64,000 bases of DNA from Streptomyces sp. SUK 48 (lineage in GTDB: Bacteria; Actinomycetota; Actinomycetes; Streptomycetales; Streptomycetaceae). The notes beneath the pieces are model-generated. The model worked only from the letters and a program-made list of their open reading frames with translations, made no database searches and was not told the origin of the DNA. Below are positions 63,740 through 64,000 of this stretch, piece after piece. The stretch lies in the NCBI RefSeq assembly GCF_009650765.1, contig NZ_CP045740.1, positions 5,308,001 through 5,372,000 of the forward strand, written 5' to 3'. Position 1 is the stretch's first letter. The number at the start of each line of letters is the position of its first letter. The position numbers were made by a program, and so were the translations under genes.

Positions 63740-63829
63740 GCCTCGGCGAGCAAGGATCTAACCGCTAAACTATCGAACCCTGAGCAACAATTGAGGTATG
63801 AGACCCCCGGCGGCCAGCACGGTGTACGA

Positions 63830-63997
63830 GGTCGGCGGAGCGGCTTTGGGCTGGAGCTGCTTTGGGGCGAGTGATCATGGCCCCGTAAGCTTCCGGCGAG
63901 TCGGGCAGTCTGTGGACCTGCCCGTTAAAGCACGACGTTGGGGCCATGATCTTAGAGGCTCGCCCCAAAGTGGCTGCCTAAAGCCGTGGAGCCGACC
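63830..63997. repeat. Long imperfect inverted repeat (foldback element)
   Basis: Left arm 63830-63884 and right arm 63940-63997 pair over about 55 bases: GGTCGGC...CGGCTTT, then CTTTGGGGCGAG and GATCATGGCCCC on the left match the reverse complement of the right arm, which has an insertion (TTAGAGG) near 63952. Between the arms a second hairpin CGGGCAG (63902-63908) / CTGCCCG (63918-63924) forms the tip. It is not coding. It could be a structured RNA, a replication/transfer site or a MITE-like element; the window ends 3 bp beyond it. Confidence 0.75.
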
Positions 63998-64000
63998 GCC

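Overview
The window is chromosomal DNA from a Streptomyces. GC is very high with strong third-position bias, GTG starts and GTGA/ATGA overlaps are common, and it carries rodlins, chaplins and a melC1-melC2 tyrosinase pair. From memory, the gene order of roughly the first 30 kb (helicase, citrate synthase, copper ATPase, inositol genes, rodlins and chaplins, tyrosinase) resembles Streptomyces coelicolor around SCO2737 to SCO2700. I therefore read 1-30.6 kb as genus core and 33-64 kb as accessory DNA.

0-10 kb: an Rpn-like nuclease cut by the window edge, a RecD2-type helicase, citrate synthase with its terminator, and a copper unit (CopA, CopZ). A CsoR-type operator upstream of copZ overlaps the stop codon of a PrsW-like membrane protease. 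A zinc alcohol dehydrogenase and a small HTH protein follow. 10.5-16.7 kb: a myo-inositol catabolic operon (iolC, an aldolase-like gene, iolB, iolD, mmsA) closed by a textbook terminator. 17-22.2 kb: an APC permease, then a fused S15-type hydrolase/ABC ATPase with its permease.

22.2-30.6 kb: aerial-surface proteins. There are three rodlins (two of them look like a recent duplication), three short chaplins, one long LPxTG-type chaplin with only one chaplin domain and a DEPTPTPT repeat stalk, three small secreted proteins, a DUF5949-like protein, and MelC1/MelC2. 30.7-33 kb: a D-2-hydroxyacid dehydrogenase and a divergent ridA/hxlR pair.

33.2-53.0 kb: a biosynthetic gene cluster that I cannot match to a known product. 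It has an MFS exporter, a LuxR-type regulator, and a leftward operon of [2Fe-2S] protein, HAD phosphatase, nucleoside-diphosphate-kinase-like protein, alpha/beta hydrolase, two paralogous cupins and a NagA-like amidohydrolase. A rightward operon begins with a 22-residue peptide gene (very strong ribosome binding site, its own terminator) and continues with an AsnB-type synthetase, a nucleotidyltransferase, a PqqD-like protein and an AurF-type diiron oxygenase. An ATP-grasp ligase, a truncated PIG-L deacetylase and a 2OG-Fe(II) oxygenase (leftward), then a formyltransferase, an aminotransferase and a CYTH-HAD fusion (rightward) complete it. Two closely similar 25-bp palindromes lie before the two rightward operons and suggest one shared regulator. 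A peptide scaffold plus a PqqD-like recognition protein plus an AsnB-type ATP enzyme is RiPP-like logic, but there is no visible core peptide, lasso peptidase or peptide exporter. This is the best candidate for an undescribed system.

53-64 kb: mixed accessory DNA. It has an anti-sigma-like ATPase and STAS protein, an aldo/keto reductase, a GntR/UTRA module broken by one amber codon and followed by a frameshifted companion gene, an SMI1-type protein, a tRNA-Pro 3' fragment that looks like an integration site, and then AT-richer genes (HNH, HEPN-like, pentapeptide-repeat). At the right edge is an unexplained foldback element of about 170 bp. No integrase, IS element or CRISPR array was seen.
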